NCBI GenBank assembly: GCA_051000395.1
Contig: JBPCOI010000026.1
Coordinates: 1 to 6,029 of the forward strand
Origin: JBPCOI01 sp051000395
GTDB lineage: Bacteria; Actinomycetota; Actinomycetes; Mycobacteriales; Jatrophihabitantaceae
DNA: 6,029 nucleotides
Direction of reading: 5' to 3'
Position numbers and translations under genes: made by a program. Shown piece after piece: positions 5,651 to 6,029 of this stretch. The notes beneath the pieces are model-generated. The model did no database searches. It was not told where the DNA came from and saw only the letters and a list, made by a program, of their open reading frames with translations. Numbering within the stretch: the stretch's first letter is position 1; the number at the start of each line of letters is the position of its first letter.

Positions 5651-6029
5651 CGGGAACGGAGGAGGTGCCGGACGGCCTCGAAGGCGGCAGGCAGTTGGGC
5701 GGGGTCCCCACCGGCGCCCTGGGCGAGGTCGGGCTTGCCGCCGCCACGCGCGCCCAGCACCGGCGCGAAGGCGCCGACCAGCTCGCCGGCGGCCACGCCG
5801 GCGGCGCGTCCCGCCTCGTTGACGGCGGCGACGAAGCTGACGCCGCGCTCGCCCGGCGAGGCCAGCAGCACCGCAGCCGGGTCCTCGGGGCGCAGCCGCG
5901 CACGCACGTCGAGCACCAGCGCACGCAGGTCGTTGTGGCCGACGCCGAGAAGCGCCATGGCGGCCCCCCGCCACACGCCCCCGACGGCCTCGGCCGTAGC
6001 GGCGAGAGAGGCCGCGCTGGCCAGCACGG
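5647..6029 (-). CDS. alaS: Alanyl-tRNA synthetase, C-terminal fragment (5' part outside window)
   Basis: Only the last 127 sense codons or so are present; the gene enters from the right edge. The fragment is the DHHA1 / C-Ala domain, the C-terminal module of AlaS that helps tRNA binding and links editing to aminoacylation. The conserved glycine-rich motif GARGGGKPDLAQGAG is seen about 33 to 19 residues before the end, after NDLRALVLDVRARL and a VSFVAAV strand typical of the domain. The protein ends in HLLRSR, and its TGA overlaps the ruvX GTG by 4 nt. A stand-alone DHHA1 protein could show the same motif, but the following order ruvX-mltG-aroE is the usual actinobacterial neighbourhood of alaS. 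The aminoacylation and editing domains cannot be judged from here. Confidence 0.92.
   Translation of the reverse strand, partial: VLASAASLAATAEAVGGVWRGAAMALLGVGHNDLRALVLDVRARLRPEDPAAVLLASPGERGVSFVAAVNEAGRAAGVAAGELVGAFAPVLGARGGGKPDLAQGAGGDPAQLPAAFEAVRHLLRSR

Overview
This is a high-GC window with GTG starts, tightly overlapping genes and a TANNNT-type promoter element. The order alaS-ruvX-mltG-aroE is the one commonly found in actinomycetes, so the host is most likely an actinobacterium. I cannot place it to genus from the sequence.

Layout from left to right. Bases 1-783 (minus strand) hold fdhD, the sulfurtransferase-type maturation factor for formate dehydrogenases; its C-terminal end is cut off by the window edge. 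Bases 784-842 are a 59-nt divergent control region with a candidate promoter for each direction and a 10-bp perfect palindrome between them. Bases 843-3110 (plus strand) hold a complete FdhF/YdeP-type molybdopterin oxidoreductase alpha subunit. It ends one base before the stop codon of aroE, which is read in the opposite direction. Bases 3112-6029 are a minus-strand housekeeping operon, read right to left: the 3' end of alaS (DHHA1 domain), ruvX (4-nt overlap with alaS), a 72-nt gap with a strong stem-loop, mltG, and aroE (8-nt overlap with mltG).

How the genes work together. fdhD and the oxidoreductase form a cofactor-maturation and enzyme pair: FdhD is expected to deliver sulfur to the molybdenum cofactor of the enzyme encoded divergently from it. 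No small or electron-transfer subunit, NAD-binding subunit or Mo-cofactor biosynthesis gene is visible beside them. The alaS-ruvX-mltG-aroE unit mixes translation, nucleic-acid processing, peptidoglycan glycan termination and shikimate synthesis; these genes are conserved neighbours rather than one pathway.

I see no RNA gene, mobile element, CRISPR array or clearly new system. The points most worth checking are: rare TTA leucine codons found only in the two fdh genes; an Asp at the position of the third Fe-S cysteine in the oxidoreductase; a probably leaderless start for that gene; an 11-bp stem-loop over the ruvX stop codon; and a Trp in place of a usually conserved Arg in FdhD.
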